64,000 nucleotides of DNA from JAQBQB01 sp963846925. GTDB lineage: Bacteria; Gemmatimonadota; Gemmatimonadetes; Gemmatimonadales; Gemmatimonadaceae. The notes under the pieces are model-generated. The model saw nothing but the letters and a program-made list of their open reading frames with translations. It had not been told where the DNA came from and did not search any database. How positions within the stretch are numbered: the stretch's first letter is position 1; every line of letters starts with the position of its first letter. This document shows positions 36,669 through 46,354 of the stretch, piece by piece. The DNA is taken from assembly GCA_963846925.1 (NCBI GenBank), contig CAWJXW010000012.1:53496-117495 (forward strand), read 5' to 3'. The translations under genes were made by a program, and so were the position numbers.

Positions 36669-38138
36669 ATGACCAGTTTACCCCCACCAGTCGCGGCGCC
36701 AGTTAGAGCCCCCGGCGCTTCGTTCACTCCGCCGGCGAGCGCCAAGCCGGGCTCGATCTTCACGCCGGCGATAGATCTTCTCCTCGTCGGCGGTCTGTCG
36801 CTGATCTTCTTCGTGCCGCTTCTGCTGAGCGGCCGGACGGATCTGGTGCTCGTGGGTGCTGGAGCGCAGGCGTGGATCGGGACCGCGATCAACATGCCCC
36901 ACTTCATGGCCTCGTACCGCCTCGTGTACCGCGACCGCGAGACGGTCATGAAGCACAAGTGGGCGTCGATCTACGTGCCGCTGATTCTGGTTGCGTACAT
37001 CGTGTTCGCCGTGTTGGAGATCCAGTACTTCCTCCCTCAGGGCTGCACCGAAGCGATTCGAGCGAGCGTCGTTGACCCGGCCTGCCGGCCGCTCCTGATG
37101 ACGCTCCTCATCGCCATCGCCAGCGGATATCTCGCGTGGCACTACACCGGGCAGGTGTGGGGCATGATGGCGTCCTACGCCTACCTCGGCGGCGCGCGCT
37201 TCGAGAAGTCGGAGCGGCTGCTCATCCGCACGGGTCTTCGCATTCTCCTGGCGTGGCACGTCTGCTGGTTCGTCTACACACAGCTGGATAAGCCATTCCG
37301 CGGTGTCGTGCGCCCCGTGTACATCGTGGTCAGCGCCGGCATCGGTTTGGCGTTCCTCCTCGGCGCGATCGGCCTGTTTCGGATGTGGCGCCGCACGGGT
37401 GTGCTCCCTCCCGCGCGCACGCTCGTCGCCTGGATCGCGCTGTTCGTCTGGTACGCGATGATGGCTCGCGACCCGAGAGCGCTCTTCTGGATTCAGATCG
37501 CGCACGCGCTGCAGTACCTCGCGTTTCCGGTTCGCGTCGAGATCAACCGCACGATCGCCGACCGGGCTCGCGGTGCGACCCGCTTGGCGCGCCACATGGC
37601 GCTGTACGGGTTGGGTCTGTTGGTGGTGAGCGTCGTCGTCGCGCAGCTGGTCCCCGGCACGGCGATGAGCATCATCGGCAACGTGTTCGGCGAAACGCCC
37701 GGTAAGTCGGCGCCGATTCTGCTGCTGATGTTCATCAACATCCACCACTATTTCACCGACGGCGTGATCTGGAAGATCAGCAACCCGGAGGTGAGAAAGG
37801 ACCTCTTCGCCCACGTGTTGCCCCCCGACAAGGGCGGCAAGTCCGCCAAGGCGGGAAAGGGCGGCAAATCGGGGGGGGAGTCAGCGGGGCGACAGCGCGT
37901 CGCGTATGAAGGGGAGACCCCCACGGCCCCACAGGGCCTTGCAGCCCCGAGCCAAACGAGAATGTCCATGCGCAGTCGTGCAGCTATGGTCGCGTCGTCC
38001 CTGCTATTCGTCGCCGGCGTCATATCGCCCCCCCCCGGCTCGCGCCCAGACTCACCGGCCGCAGCCTGCTCCAAAGCCGGCTCAGCTCGTTTTCGTCGTA
38101 ACGCCGACCGGAAACGAGGCGCGTTATCGGGTTCGTGA
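36669..38138 (+). CDS. Polytopic membrane protein of unknown family; true end probably 37909
   Basis: About ten transmembrane helices with conserved-looking histidines in INMPHFMASYRLVYRD, AWHYTGQVWGMMASY and FINIHHYFTDGVIWK, arranged like a di-iron or metal membrane enzyme, though no family is recognised. The open frame continues to 38138, but from about 37880 it overlaps the next gene's signal peptide. A run of eight G at 37871-37878 is the likely error: one more G would end the protein at 37909 after KSGGGVSGATARRV. The tail before that is rich in Lys/Gly. Confidence 0.7.
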   Translation: MTSLPPPVAAPVRAPGASFTPPASAKPGSIFTPAIDLLLVGGLSLIFFVPLLLSGRTDLVLVGAGAQAWIGTAINMPHFMASYRLVYRDRETVMKHKWASIYVPLILVAYIVFAVLEIQYFLPQGCTEAIRASVVDPACRPLLMTLLIAIASGYLAWHYTGQVWGMMASYAYLGGARFEKSERLLIRTGLRILLAWHVCWFVYTQLDKPFRGVVRPVYIVVSAGIGLAFLLGAIGLFRMWRRTGVLPPARTLVAWIALFVWYAMMARDPRALFWIQIAHALQYLAFPVRVEINRTIADRARGATRLARHMALYGLGLLVVSVVVAQLVPGTAMSIIGNVFGETPGKSAPILLLMFINIHHYFTDGVIWKISNPEVRKDLFAHVLPPDKGGKSAKAGKGGKSGGESAGRQRVAYEGETPTAPQGLAAPSQTRMSMRSRAAMVASSLLFVAGVISPPPGSRPDSPAAACSKAGSARFRRNADRKRGALSGS

Positions 38139-38628
38139 GCAGCTCGTCGGCCTCGATCTCCCCAACGACGCCGTCGGCGTGACGAAGGACGTCACGGGCC
38201 GGATCGTGGTGGGGCGGGACGGGAAGATCGTCCGTGACAGCTCGCGCATCGTCGTCGGAGTCGTGGGCCTCAAGAGCGACAAGACGCGGCGTGACGGATA
38301 CGTGCAGAAGAACACGCTCGAGACCGCGAAGTATCCGCAGGTCGCGCTGGTCCCGACGACGTTCGACGGCCTCACCGAGCCGATTCCGCCGGGGACGACG
38401 AAGACCTTCTCCGTCATCGGCGATCTCACGGTGCACGGCGTCACGCATCCGACCACGTGGCACGTGACCGCGCACGCCGACGGGTCGGACGTCGTCGGCT
38501 CCGCGGCCACGAGCTTCACCTTCAAGGATTTCGGCCTCGACCAGCCGCGCGTGCCGGTCCTCCTCAGCGTGGCTGATTCGATCAAGTTGGAGTACGACTT
38601 CCGGTTTTCGCCCGAGGCGAATCCGTAG
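37962..38628 (+). CDS. YceI-family periplasmic protein, frameshift at a C run
   Basis: The start ATG at 37962 (or 37968) gives a signal peptide MSMRSRAAMVASSLLFVAGVI in the upstream gene's frame. A nine-base C run (38028-38036) then shifts into the frame ARAQTHRPQPAPKPAQLVFVV. The body has the lipocalin-like YceI pattern: VTPTGNEARYRVREQL, TGRIVVGRDGKIVRDSSRIVV, TAKYPQVALVPTTFDGL, VIGDLTVHGVTHPTTW, FTFKDFGLD. The family binds isoprenoid-type lipids. The stop TAG at 38626 is followed at once by a repeat. Confidence 0.75.
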
Positions 38629-38692
38629 CTGGTCTCCGGTCTACTGGTCTCAGGTCTCAGGGGTTTCCCAGAGACCGGTGACCAGAGACCAG
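38629..38692 (+). repeat. CTGGTCT-type short repeat with inverted halves
   Basis: Directly after the YceI stop the sequence runs CTGGTCTC CGGTCTA CTGGTCTC AGGTCTC AGG, then a GGGTTTCCC joint, then the reverse complement (GAGACCGGTGACCAGAGACC), so it can fold back on itself. Same family as 50470-50561. Confidence 0.85.
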
Positions 38693-38824
38693 TGCACCCG
38701 GTTCCAGGTCATTGACGAAAGCCGTGTCCGAGCGCAGCGTTTTACGGACGTCCTGAAGCAGATTCAGACCCGTCGATCCCCCACCCACCCATCGGCTCGC
38801 CGTCGTCACCGAGGACCAACACTC

Positions 38825-39386
38825 ATGCGCACACGATCCCTCAAAATCGCCCTGATGGCCGCGCTCCCCGCGCTCCCGCTGCTCTCCCTCCCCGCGCTCG
38901 CCCAACGTCGCAGCAAGGTCCGTGGCGATCTGGACGGCTCCAAGGACCGCGCCCAGATGACTGGCAGCACCATCAAGCTGTCGAACAAGGACATCGAGAA
39001 CGTCAGCCCCATCAAGCTGCTGATCGACAAGCGAAAGGATCTCAAGCTCACCGACGACCAGCTCGCCAAGCTCAAGGACCGCGAGGACAAGCTCAAAGAG
39101 TCGATGAAGCCGTCGTTCGGCGCGCTCGATTCGCTGCGCCGCATCGCCACGCCGGCGGGCCGCAATCCCGATGAAGGCGACCGCGCGAGAATGATGGACA
39201 CGCGCCGCCGGTTCACCGAAGTCGTCACCGGAATTCGCGTGCAGTACGACGGGGCGGCGACCGACGCCGTTTCCGCTCCTCGACGAGACGCAACAACAGC
39301 AGGCGAAGGACCTGCTCCAGAAGCAGCGCGCCGAGGCCGATGATATGATTCGCGACAAACTCGGCGGCGGTCCTGGATCGCATTAG
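38825..39386 (+). CDS. Periplasmic LTXXQ/Spy-like protein, one frameshift
   Basis: From ATG 38825: signal peptide MRTRSLKIALMAALPALPLLSLPALAQ, then a helical LKLTDDQLAKLKDREDKLKESMKPSFGALDSL, which has the LTxxQ pattern of CpxP/Spy-like chaperones. Near 39275 the frame changes; the continuation LLDETQQQQAKDLLQKQRAEADDMIRDKLGG ends at TAG 39384, which again looks like an LTxxQ helix. As written, the first frame runs on to 39343 with an unlikely arginine-rich end. Repaired length is about 186 residues. Confidence 0.62.
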
Positions 39387-39420
39387 TCGCCGCGTTCGAG
39401 GGCTGTTCGACATCGCGACG

Positions 39421-42400
39421 ATGAACCGACGCGCGGCCGCGGGCGTGGCGCTCTGCCTGTCCGCGGCCGCCGGCGCATGCGGCGCGCCTCCGACGCCGTC
39501 GTGGCATCAGGAGACCGGCTATCGCTGGCGCGACCTCGTCGTGCCGCGCGGGGACCCGGGGTTCACCGCGATGCCCGCGAACAAGACGGGCATCCGCTTC
39601 GAGAACGACGTCAGCGATTCGCTGCTGCTCGGGAATCGCATTCTCGGACAGGGCGCGGGCGTCGCGCTCGGCGACGTGGACGGCGACGGCCTCCCCGACG
39701 TCTTTCTCGCCAAGACGCAGGGCTGCAGCGCCCTCTACAAGAACCTCGGCAACTGGAAGTTCGAGGACATCACCAAAGCGGCGGGCGTCGGAGCGTGTGA
39801 CCGGAACTCCAGCGGCGCCGCGTTCGCCGACGTCGACGGCAACGGCACGCTCGACCTGATCCTGCTGTCGACCCGCGGGCCGAACGCGATTTTTCTGAAC
39901 GACGGCCACGGCCACTTCACCGAGCACCGCGACCTCGGCCTCGACACCACCGGCAACGGCGGCACGACGATCACGATGGCCGACGTCGACGGCGACGGCC
40001 GCCTCGACATGTACGTCGCGAACTACAAGGCGTACAACATCGACGACAGCATTCCGCCGCAGCGGCGCGCGATGAACCAGATGCTGCGCCAGGTCGGGCC
40101 GAACAAGTTCGAGGTCGTCCCGGATTTCCGGAACGAGTACAAGATCGTGATGCGCCCGGACGTGGGCGGCATGCGCATGACGCCAGCGCGGCGCTCTCGA
40201 CGAGTTCTACACGAACGACGGCCACGGTCACTTCACCAAGGTCCCGTTCACCGGCGGCCGCTTCCTCGACGCGCAGGGCAAACCGATCGCCGATCCGGCC
40301 GAATCGTTCACGCTCGACGCCAAGTTCGTCGACCTGAATGGCGACGGCGCGCCCGACCTCTACGTCAGCAACGACTTCGAGGACGTCGACGAGCTCTGGT
40401 GGAACGACGGGCACGGCCACTTCAAGCGCGCCGACTGGACCGCGCAGCGGCAGATCAGCAACTCGGCGATGGGCGTCGACGTCGCGGACGTCAACGGCGA
40501 CGGGAAGCCCGACATCTTCGTCACCGACATGCTGAGCAACGACACGCACAAGCTGCGCACGCAGATCCCGACGCACACGGCGTTGCCCAAGAAGCCCGGC
40601 GACATCGAGACCGAGCTGCAGCACCAGCGGAACACGCTCTTTCTGAATCGCGGCGACGGCACGTTCGCCGAGGTCGGGATGTACGCCGGCGTGCAGGCGA
40701 GCGGCTGGTCGTGGGGCACGCTGTTCATGGACGTGGACCTCGACGGCCGGCCCGACATCCTCGTCGCCAACGGCCATCTCTGGGACATCATGGACGCCGA
40801 CGTCCAGGAGGCGCTCCAGAATCGCCTGTTGAGCTTTCCGTGGCAGCGATTGCGCTGGCAGTTTCCGCCGCTGCCGCTCAAGAACGTCGCGTTCCGCAAT
40901 CGCGGCGACATGACGTTCGAGGACGCGAGCGCGAAGTGGAATTTCGGCGCCGACGCCGACTACTCGCACGCCATCGCCACCGCGGATCTCGACGGCGACG
41001 GCGATCTGGACGTCGTCATCAACCGGCTGCACGCGCCGCCGCTCGTCCTGCGCAACAACGCGTCGGCGCCGCGAGTCGCCGTGCGTCTCACCGGCGACGC
41101 GCCGAACACGCGCGCCGTCGGCGCCAAGGTTCGCCTCCTCGGCGGCGCGGTTCCCGAACAGGAGAAGGAGATCGTCGTCGGCGGACTGTACATGTCGCAC
41201 AGCGACTACGAGGTCTCGCTGGCGATGGGCAAGTCCGACAGCGCGACGCTCGAGATCGATTGGCGCGACGGCCGCCGCACGACCCTTGCGCGGCGTGAAG
41301 CCAAACCGTCTGTACGAGATCTCTCAACAGACCGCCAAGCCGGTGGACCGGTTGACCGGTGGACCGGTGGACCGGGACGACGATTCCACTCTATTCAGGA
41401 CGCGACGCCGCAGCTCGGCGGGCACACGCACGTCGATCCGTGGTTCGACGACTGGGAGCGGCAGTTCCTGCTTCCCAACTCGCTCTCGCAGCTGGGGCCG
41501 GGCGTCGCCTGGTTCGACTACGACCGCGACGGCTATGAGGATTTGCTCATCGGCGCGGGGAACGGCGGTCGGCTCGGCGTCTTCCACAACGAGCACGGCC
41601 GCCTCGTGCCGAAACCGTCGCAAGGTCCCGTCGCGCCGGCGGACTTCACGACCGTCCTCGGCGTGGCGGGCAACGGCTCGAACAGCGTGCTGGTCGGCCT
41701 GTCGAATTGGGAAGGGAAGGACGTGCCCGCGGCGTTGCAGGTGAACGCCGGCCCGCAGGGCGTCGCCTCGGCGGCGACGACGGTGGTGCCGTCGCAGCCG
41801 TCGTCGACGGGCCCGATGGCCGTCGCGGACTACGACGGCGACGGCACGCTCGACCTGTTCATCGGCGGACGCGCGCTTCCCGGGCGGTATCCGCTGCCCG
41901 CGTCGTCCGAGCTCTATCGAAACATTCGCGGCACCTACGTCCTCGACACCGCGAACACGCGGATGCTCAAGGACGTCGGCATGGTCTCCGCCGCGATGTT
42001 CGCCGACATCGACGGCGACGGCCATCCCGATCTCGTGCTCGCCCGGGAGTGGGGTTCGATTCTCGTCCTGCTGAACCGCAACGGCAGCTTCGTTCCGGCG
42101 CCCGACTCGTGGGGCTTCAACAAGTGGACGAGCCGCTGGATCGGCATCGCCGCCGGCGATCTGGACGGCGACGGGAAGCTCGACCTCGTGGCGACGAGCT
42201 GGGGGCGCAACGTGCCTGCCAAGGCCGACACCGCCGATCCGTTGGTGATGGTCTACGGGCGTTTCGCGCCCAACGCCGAGGTGGAGATGGTGGTCGCCAA
42301 GAACGATCCCCGTCTCAAGGGCCTGGCGCCGTTGAACAGCTACGCGCGTGTGAGAAGTGTGATGCCGGACCTGGCGACGCGCATCTCGACGTTCGGCGCC

Positions 42401-43105
42401 TACGCCGACGCGACGCTCGATCAGGTGCTCGGGCCGCACATCGAGGACGTGCAGCGCCGGTCGGCGGCGACGCTCGACAACATGGTGTTCCTCAACCGCG
42501 GCGACCACTTCGAGGCGCACCCGCTGCCGATGGAAGCGCAACTGGCTCCGGCGTCGTACGCCGGCATCGCCGACTTCGACGGCGACGGGAACGAGGACGT
42601 CTTCCTGAGCCAGAACTTCTTCCCGACGGCGGTCGGGCTGCCGCGCTACGACAACGGCCGCGGCCTGTTGCTCAAGGGCGACGGCAAGGGCGGGCTCACG
42701 CCGATGTCAGGCGCGCTCTCCGGCATCGAGGTGTACGGCGACCAACGCGGCGCGGCGTACGCCGACTTCGATCACGACGGCCGCCTCGACCTCGTCGTGT
42801 CGCAGAACGGCTCGACGACTCGTCTCTTCCACAACCGCGGCGCGAAGCCCGGCCTACGCGTGCGCGTCGTCGGCCCGCGTGCGAATCCCGATGCCGTTGG
42901 CGCGCAGGTCCGCGTCGTCTACGGCGATCGCATGGGACCGGTGCGGGAGATCCAGACGGGTTCGGGCTACTGGTCGCAGAACGGCGCGACGCAGGTGTTC
43001 GGTCTCTCCGGCACGCCCACTGAGATCTGGGTCCGCTGGCCCGGCGGTGGCGAGACGAGAACGGCGGTTCCGGCTGGCGCAAAGGAAGTCATCGTCAAGC
43101 GGTGA
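39421..43105 (+). CDS. FG-GAP/VCBS repeat lipoprotein of the CRTAC1/ASPIC-UnbV type
   Basis: Large secreted protein with a signal ending AGACGAPP (lipobox GAC). Many calcium-binding FG-GAP blades are visible: GDVDGDGLPDVFL, ADVDGNGTLDLIL, ADVDGDGRLDMYV, VDLNGDGAPDLYV, VDVNGDGKPD, ADYDGDGTLDLFI, ADIDGDGHPDLVL, ADFDGDGNEDVFL and DHDGRLDLVV. Two ASPIC/UnbV segments occur (VGAKVRLLGG..., VGAQVRVVYGD..., with a GSGYWSQNG motif). The first frame ends after GGMRMTPARR near 40190; from ELDEFYTNDGHGHFT it continues to 43105. Between about 41290 and 41395 the better reading (RGVKPNRLYEISQQTA) is in another frame and includes an octamer array. Adhesion or sugar binding is possible. Confidence 0.85.
41341..41372 (+). 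repeat. Octamer array GGTGGACC x4 inside the FG-GAP gene
   Basis: Four units, the second with one T for G. It lies in the linker after the first ASPIC/UnbV segment. The unit reads stop-free in every frame, so the gene stays open across it. Confidence 0.9.
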
Positions 43106-43110
43106 CGTCA

Positions 43111-43165
43111 CCGGTCCACCGGTCCACCGGTCCACCGGTCCACCGGTCCACCGGTCCACCGGTCC
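43111..43165 (-). repeat. Tandem octamer array GGTGGACC x7
   Basis: Seven units between two convergent stops. On the minus strand it starts immediately after the TAG of the gene at 43166 and reads GGTGGACC; the plus-strand FG-GAP stop lies five bases from its other end. Confidence 0.95.
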
Positions 43166-44164
43166 CTACTTCCTGAGCCAAACAAAAACCGTCGCGCCAC
43201 AGACATTGTTCTCCGGCGTTTGCCCGCGGATCGGCCTATTTCGGTTGATGCTCGTGACGGTGCGGCGCGCCGGCGGCGTCGTGTACGTCTCCATCGCTTC
43301 GATATCCGCCGCGTCGATCGCCCAGAGCGGGAGTCGCCGCGGTCCGCCGTCGATGATCGCGGAGCACGTGTCGTCCATGTTCTTGTTCGCGCCAAGGCGC
43401 GCGAGCTGAACGCCGTCTTCGATCCCCGTCTTGTTGATGTCCTCGCGCGTGTAGATGTTCGACCACACGGGATTGCGGCGCGCGAGCCGCGCGGCGAGGC
43501 CGTCGAACGCCATCGCGTCGCGATTGTTCTGGCCGACGTTCGTGGGCGTGAGCCAAACCGTCATGCGTCGCCCGCTGTCGCTCGGGACCGTGACGCTCAC
43601 GAGACGCGTGCGGTAGCCGGGGCGCGAGACGCTCACCATGTACTTCCCCGGCTTGAGGTCGAGGAAGAACCGGCCCAACGAGTCGCTCAACGTCCGGTGG
43701 TCGCTGGCGATGACCGCCACCTGCGCGTCGCCGACGATGTTGTACGCGGTGTCTCCGATCACCCCGCTCAATCCACCGCGCGCGACGGACGAGACGACCG
43801 GCGGCAGCGCGCGAATCCCCAGCAGGATGGAGAACGACACCACGCCGCCTTTGTCGTCCACCGTCGTCGATTGCACCTGCGGGTAGTAGCCGAGCCGCCG
43901 AGCGAGAACCTGATACGGTCCCGGCTTGATGTCGTCGAAGCGGAAGGTGCCGTCCGACTTGCTCATCGTTTGGCGCTTGAGCGACGAGATCACGAGCTCC
44001 ACGCTGTCGACGGGGTTGCCGAGCGTGTCGGTCACGATGCCGACCAGCGTCTTCGGCCCCGCGGGTTTCGGCGCCGCCGGCTGCTGCGCATTTGCCGACT
44101 CGCTCACGAGAGATCCACTCACGAGGCTCGAAAGGAGCACGTACACCAGGCCGCGACGATACAT
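43166..44164 (-). CDS. Secreted protein with two carboxypeptidase-regulatory domains and a plug-like tail
   Basis: 332 residues with GGAG upstream of ATG 44164. The signal peptide ends near SANAQQP. The first regulatory repeat is LVGIVTDTLGNPVDSVELVISSLKRQTMSKSDGTFRFDDIKPGPYQVLARRLGY. The second is GVIGDTAYNIVGDAQVAVIASDHRTLSDSLGRFFLDLKPGKY. The tail (NIYTREDINKTGIEDGVQLARLGANKNMDDTCSAIIDGGPRRLPLWAIDAADIEAMETY...NNVCGATVFVWLRK) has the plug-like form. Same architecture as 2231-3679; no barrel. Function unknown, probably outer-membrane associated. Confidence 0.75.
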   Translation of the reverse strand: MYRRGLVYVLLSSLVSGSLVSESANAQQPAAPKPAGPKTLVGIVTDTLGNPVDSVELVISSLKRQTMSKSDGTFRFDDIKPGPYQVLARRLGYYPQVQSTTVDDKGGVVSFSILLGIRALPPVVSSVARGGLSGVIGDTAYNIVGDAQVAVIASDHRTLSDSLGRFFLDLKPGKYMVSVSRPGYRTRLVSVTVPSDSGRRMTVWLTPTNVGQNNRDAMAFDGLAARLARRNPVWSNIYTREDINKTGIEDGVQLARLGANKNMDDTCSAIIDGGPRRLPLWAIDAADIEAMETYTTPPARRTVTSINRNRPIRGQTPENNVCGATVFVWLRK

Positions 44165-44263
44165 GAAGTTCTCCGTTCGTCAGGATCAGGATAGCTCAAC
44201 TCTCTAATTCTAGTACGGCTCGCGCCCGCCCGGCGTTTGGGGTCCGACCGCTGCGGCAAACTC

Positions 44264-44500
44264 GCAACTGCAACCGCAACTGCAATCGGACTACTAACGC
44301 AGGACGCAGAGGACGCAGAGACGCAGAGGTAACGGCGAAGGGGCCTTTTTGGGAACGACCTCGGGAAGCCACATGTGGCACCCCGAGGTCGTCCCACCAA
44401 AGCTCTTTCGTTGTTACCTCTGCGTCTCTGCGCCTCTGCGTCTCTGCGTTAGTAGTCAGTTAGCAGTTGCAGTTGCAGTTGCAGTTGCAGTTGCAGTTGC
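44264..44500. repeat. Large imperfect inverted repeat with nested palindrome and hexamer array
   Basis: Arms of about 70 bases (44264-44333 and 44413-44482) are near-perfect reverse complements built of ACGCAGAG-type units and flanked by GTAAC. The centre holds a second palindrome (44351-44395: ACGACCTCGGG ... CCCGAGGTCGT, with ACATGT in the middle). The outer ends are GCAACT hexamers; six TTGCAG units (44464-44499) end four bases from the stop of the gene at 44504. It fills the gap between two minus-strand genes and has no coding potential. Confidence 0.9.
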
Positions 44501-44503
44501 CGG

Positions 44504-46354
44504 TCACGTGCGTGGCGGGCCGCCCTGCATGAGCCGCGTCGCGCGCTCGAGGTAGGCCGTGGCGTCCGCGTTGCCGGGATCGATCGCCAGCGCCGCACGA
44601 AAATGTTGGCCGCGGCCTCGGCGAACTTGGATTCGCGCGCGAGCGCCACGCCCCAATTCAGATGGGCGTCGGCGCTCGCCGGCTGCAACACCAGCGCGCG
44701 CTCGTAGTGCGGGATCGCCTCGGCCGGGCGATCGAGCCTCACCAGCGCGTTCCCCCAGTTGATCTCCGCGCTCGCGTTGTCCGGATTCGTCTTCGAGCGC
44801 GCGACGATAGTGGACGATCGCGCTGTCGGCGAGCCCGATGCTCGCCAACGCGATGCCCAGATTGTTCTCCGCTTCGTCGGATCCCGGCTTCAACGCCAGG
44901 GCCCGCTGATACGCCCTGATCGCGTCCTGCGTGCGGCTCCTTCGGGCCAACCCGACGCCGAGACCGTTGTACCCCTCGGCGTAACTCGGCGCCAGCGCGA
45001 CCGCCCGCTCACTGAACGCGATTCCTTCGTCGACCCGATCCTGCTTGTATCGCACGTTCGCCATCGCGCTCTGGGCGATCGCCGACGCGCTGTCCACCTG
45101 GAGCACGCGAGACCACAGCGTCTCCGGACCTCGCCAGAATTCGGTCTGCCTCCACGTGAGCGCGCCGAGGATCCCAAGCACGGCCGCGAGCCCGAAGACC
45201 GAGATCAACGCTCGCGGGCGCGGCAACATGAGAAACGCCGTGGCGCCGAGAATCGCGAGCGCCGGCGCCGCGTGATACGTGTAACGGTCGGCCGCGATCT
45301 GCGGCCCGTTCTGCACGACGCCGAGCATCGGCAGCGAGATGACGACGAACGCCGCGATCGCCGCCGTCAGCGCGGGTGCGCGGCGGCGCGCCAGCCACGC
45401 CGCCGCCACCAGACCCAACACGATCGCGTAGCTCGCCAGAAAGCGAAGCGCCGTCGGGTCGACGTGCTGCGGCATCTCATACAGCGGCGCGAGGCCGGTC
45501 GGGACGAGCGTCTTCCACGAGTAGAACGCGAGACTGTACGCCGACACGGCCAGCTTCTGTCCAAGTCCCAATTGGCCCGGCGGATGCAGCGCGACGATCG
45601 AGAGGACCGCGGCGCCGGCGGACAGCGCGGCGAACGGAATCAGCTCTGCGTATACCCGGCGCGCCGCGTCGCTCCACCAGCCTGACGACCCGCCGAGTCG
45701 CTTGAGCGGATACACGTTCAAGATCGCCAATACCGCGGGCACGGTCATCGTCGTGGCCTTGGAGAGAAGCGCGCACGCGAACAGCGCCACGGCGCTCCAG
45801 TATCGCGCCGTCGGTCGCGGACCCTCGACCGCGCGCAGATACACGAGGATGCTGGACATCGCGAAGAACGCCGACAGCACGTCGCGCCGCTCCGTCGCCC
45901 ACGCCACGGACTCCACGCGCAACGGATGGAGCGCGAACAAGAGTGCGGCCGTCGCCGCGCCGAGGGTGACGAGATCCTCGCGCCCCTCGAGGCGGCTCGA
46001 CCCGCTTTTTTCTAAGAGGCGCCGCGCGATGGCGTACACCAGCACCGCGTTCGCCGCATGGAGGAGAAGGCTCGTCAGGTGATAGCCGAGCGGGTTCATC
46101 CCCCACAGCGTGTAGTCGAGGCCGAGCGTCATCCACGACAGCGGGACGTAGTGCCCCATGTGGAACGTCGTCCACATCCAGTGGAGTTGGGCCGGCCCCA
46201 GACCGCGAAAATTTGGGTTGTCGAGGAAATTCTTGTCGTCGTCGAAGCTCACGAACCCGTTGCGGAGGGCCGGCAGGAACGCGACGACGGTGACGGCGGC
46301 GATCGCGAGGGGAATCACCCACGACGCGCGTGCCGCCGACCTGCCCGACTTCAC
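44504..46354 (-). CDS. TMTC/DUF1736-like membrane protein with TPR tail, two frameshifts in the TPR
   Basis: The start is GTG 46354, which overlaps the TGA of the upstream gene (GTGA). First loop FVSFDDDKNFLDNPNF has the acidic cluster of GT-C enzymes, then ALHPLRVESVAWATERRDVLSAFF and many helices. TPR repeats follow (AEGYNGLGVGLARRSRTQDAIRAYQRALALKPGSDEAENNLG). Near 44795 the frame changes to NASAEINWGNALVRLDRPAEAIPHYERALVLQPASADAHLNWG and near 44610 it returns (HFRAALAIDPGNADATAYLERA). The two changes compensate, so the open frame still reaches 44504. Third such gene in the window; probably a glycosyltransferase acting on secreted proteins. Confidence 0.8.
   Translation of the reverse strand: MKSGRSAARASWVIPLAIAAVTVVAFLPALRNGFVSFDDDKNFLDNPNFRGLGPAQLHWMWTTFHMGHYVPLSWMTLGLDYTLWGMNPLGYHLTSLLLHAANAVLVYAIARRLLEKSGSSRLEGREDLVTLGAATAALLFALHPLRVESVAWATERRDVLSAFFAMSSILVYLRAVEGPRPTARYWSAVALFACALLSKATTMTVPAVLAILNVYPLKRLGGSSGWWSDAARRVYAELIPFAALSAGAAVLSIVALHPPGQLGLGQKLAVSAYSLAFYSWKTLVPTGLAPLYEMPQHVDPTALRFLASYAIVLGLVAAAWLARRRAPALTAAIAAFVVISLPMLGVVQNGPQIAADRYTYHAAPALAILGATAFLMLPRPRALISVFGLAAVLGILGALTWRQTEFWRGPETLWSRVLQVDSASAIAQSAMANVRYKQDRVDEGIAFSERAVALAPSYAEGYNGLGVGLARRSRTQDAIRAYQRALALKPGSDEAENNLGIALASIGLADSAIVHYRRALEDESGQRERGDQLGERAGEARSPGRGDPALRARAGVAAGERRRPSELGRGARARIQVRRGRGQHFRAALAIDPGNADATAYLERATRLMQGGPPRT

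Noticed and set aside
44264..44500. Miniature transposon (MITE)
   Set aside because: No flanking duplication or related transposase could be seen; kept as an inverted repeat only.
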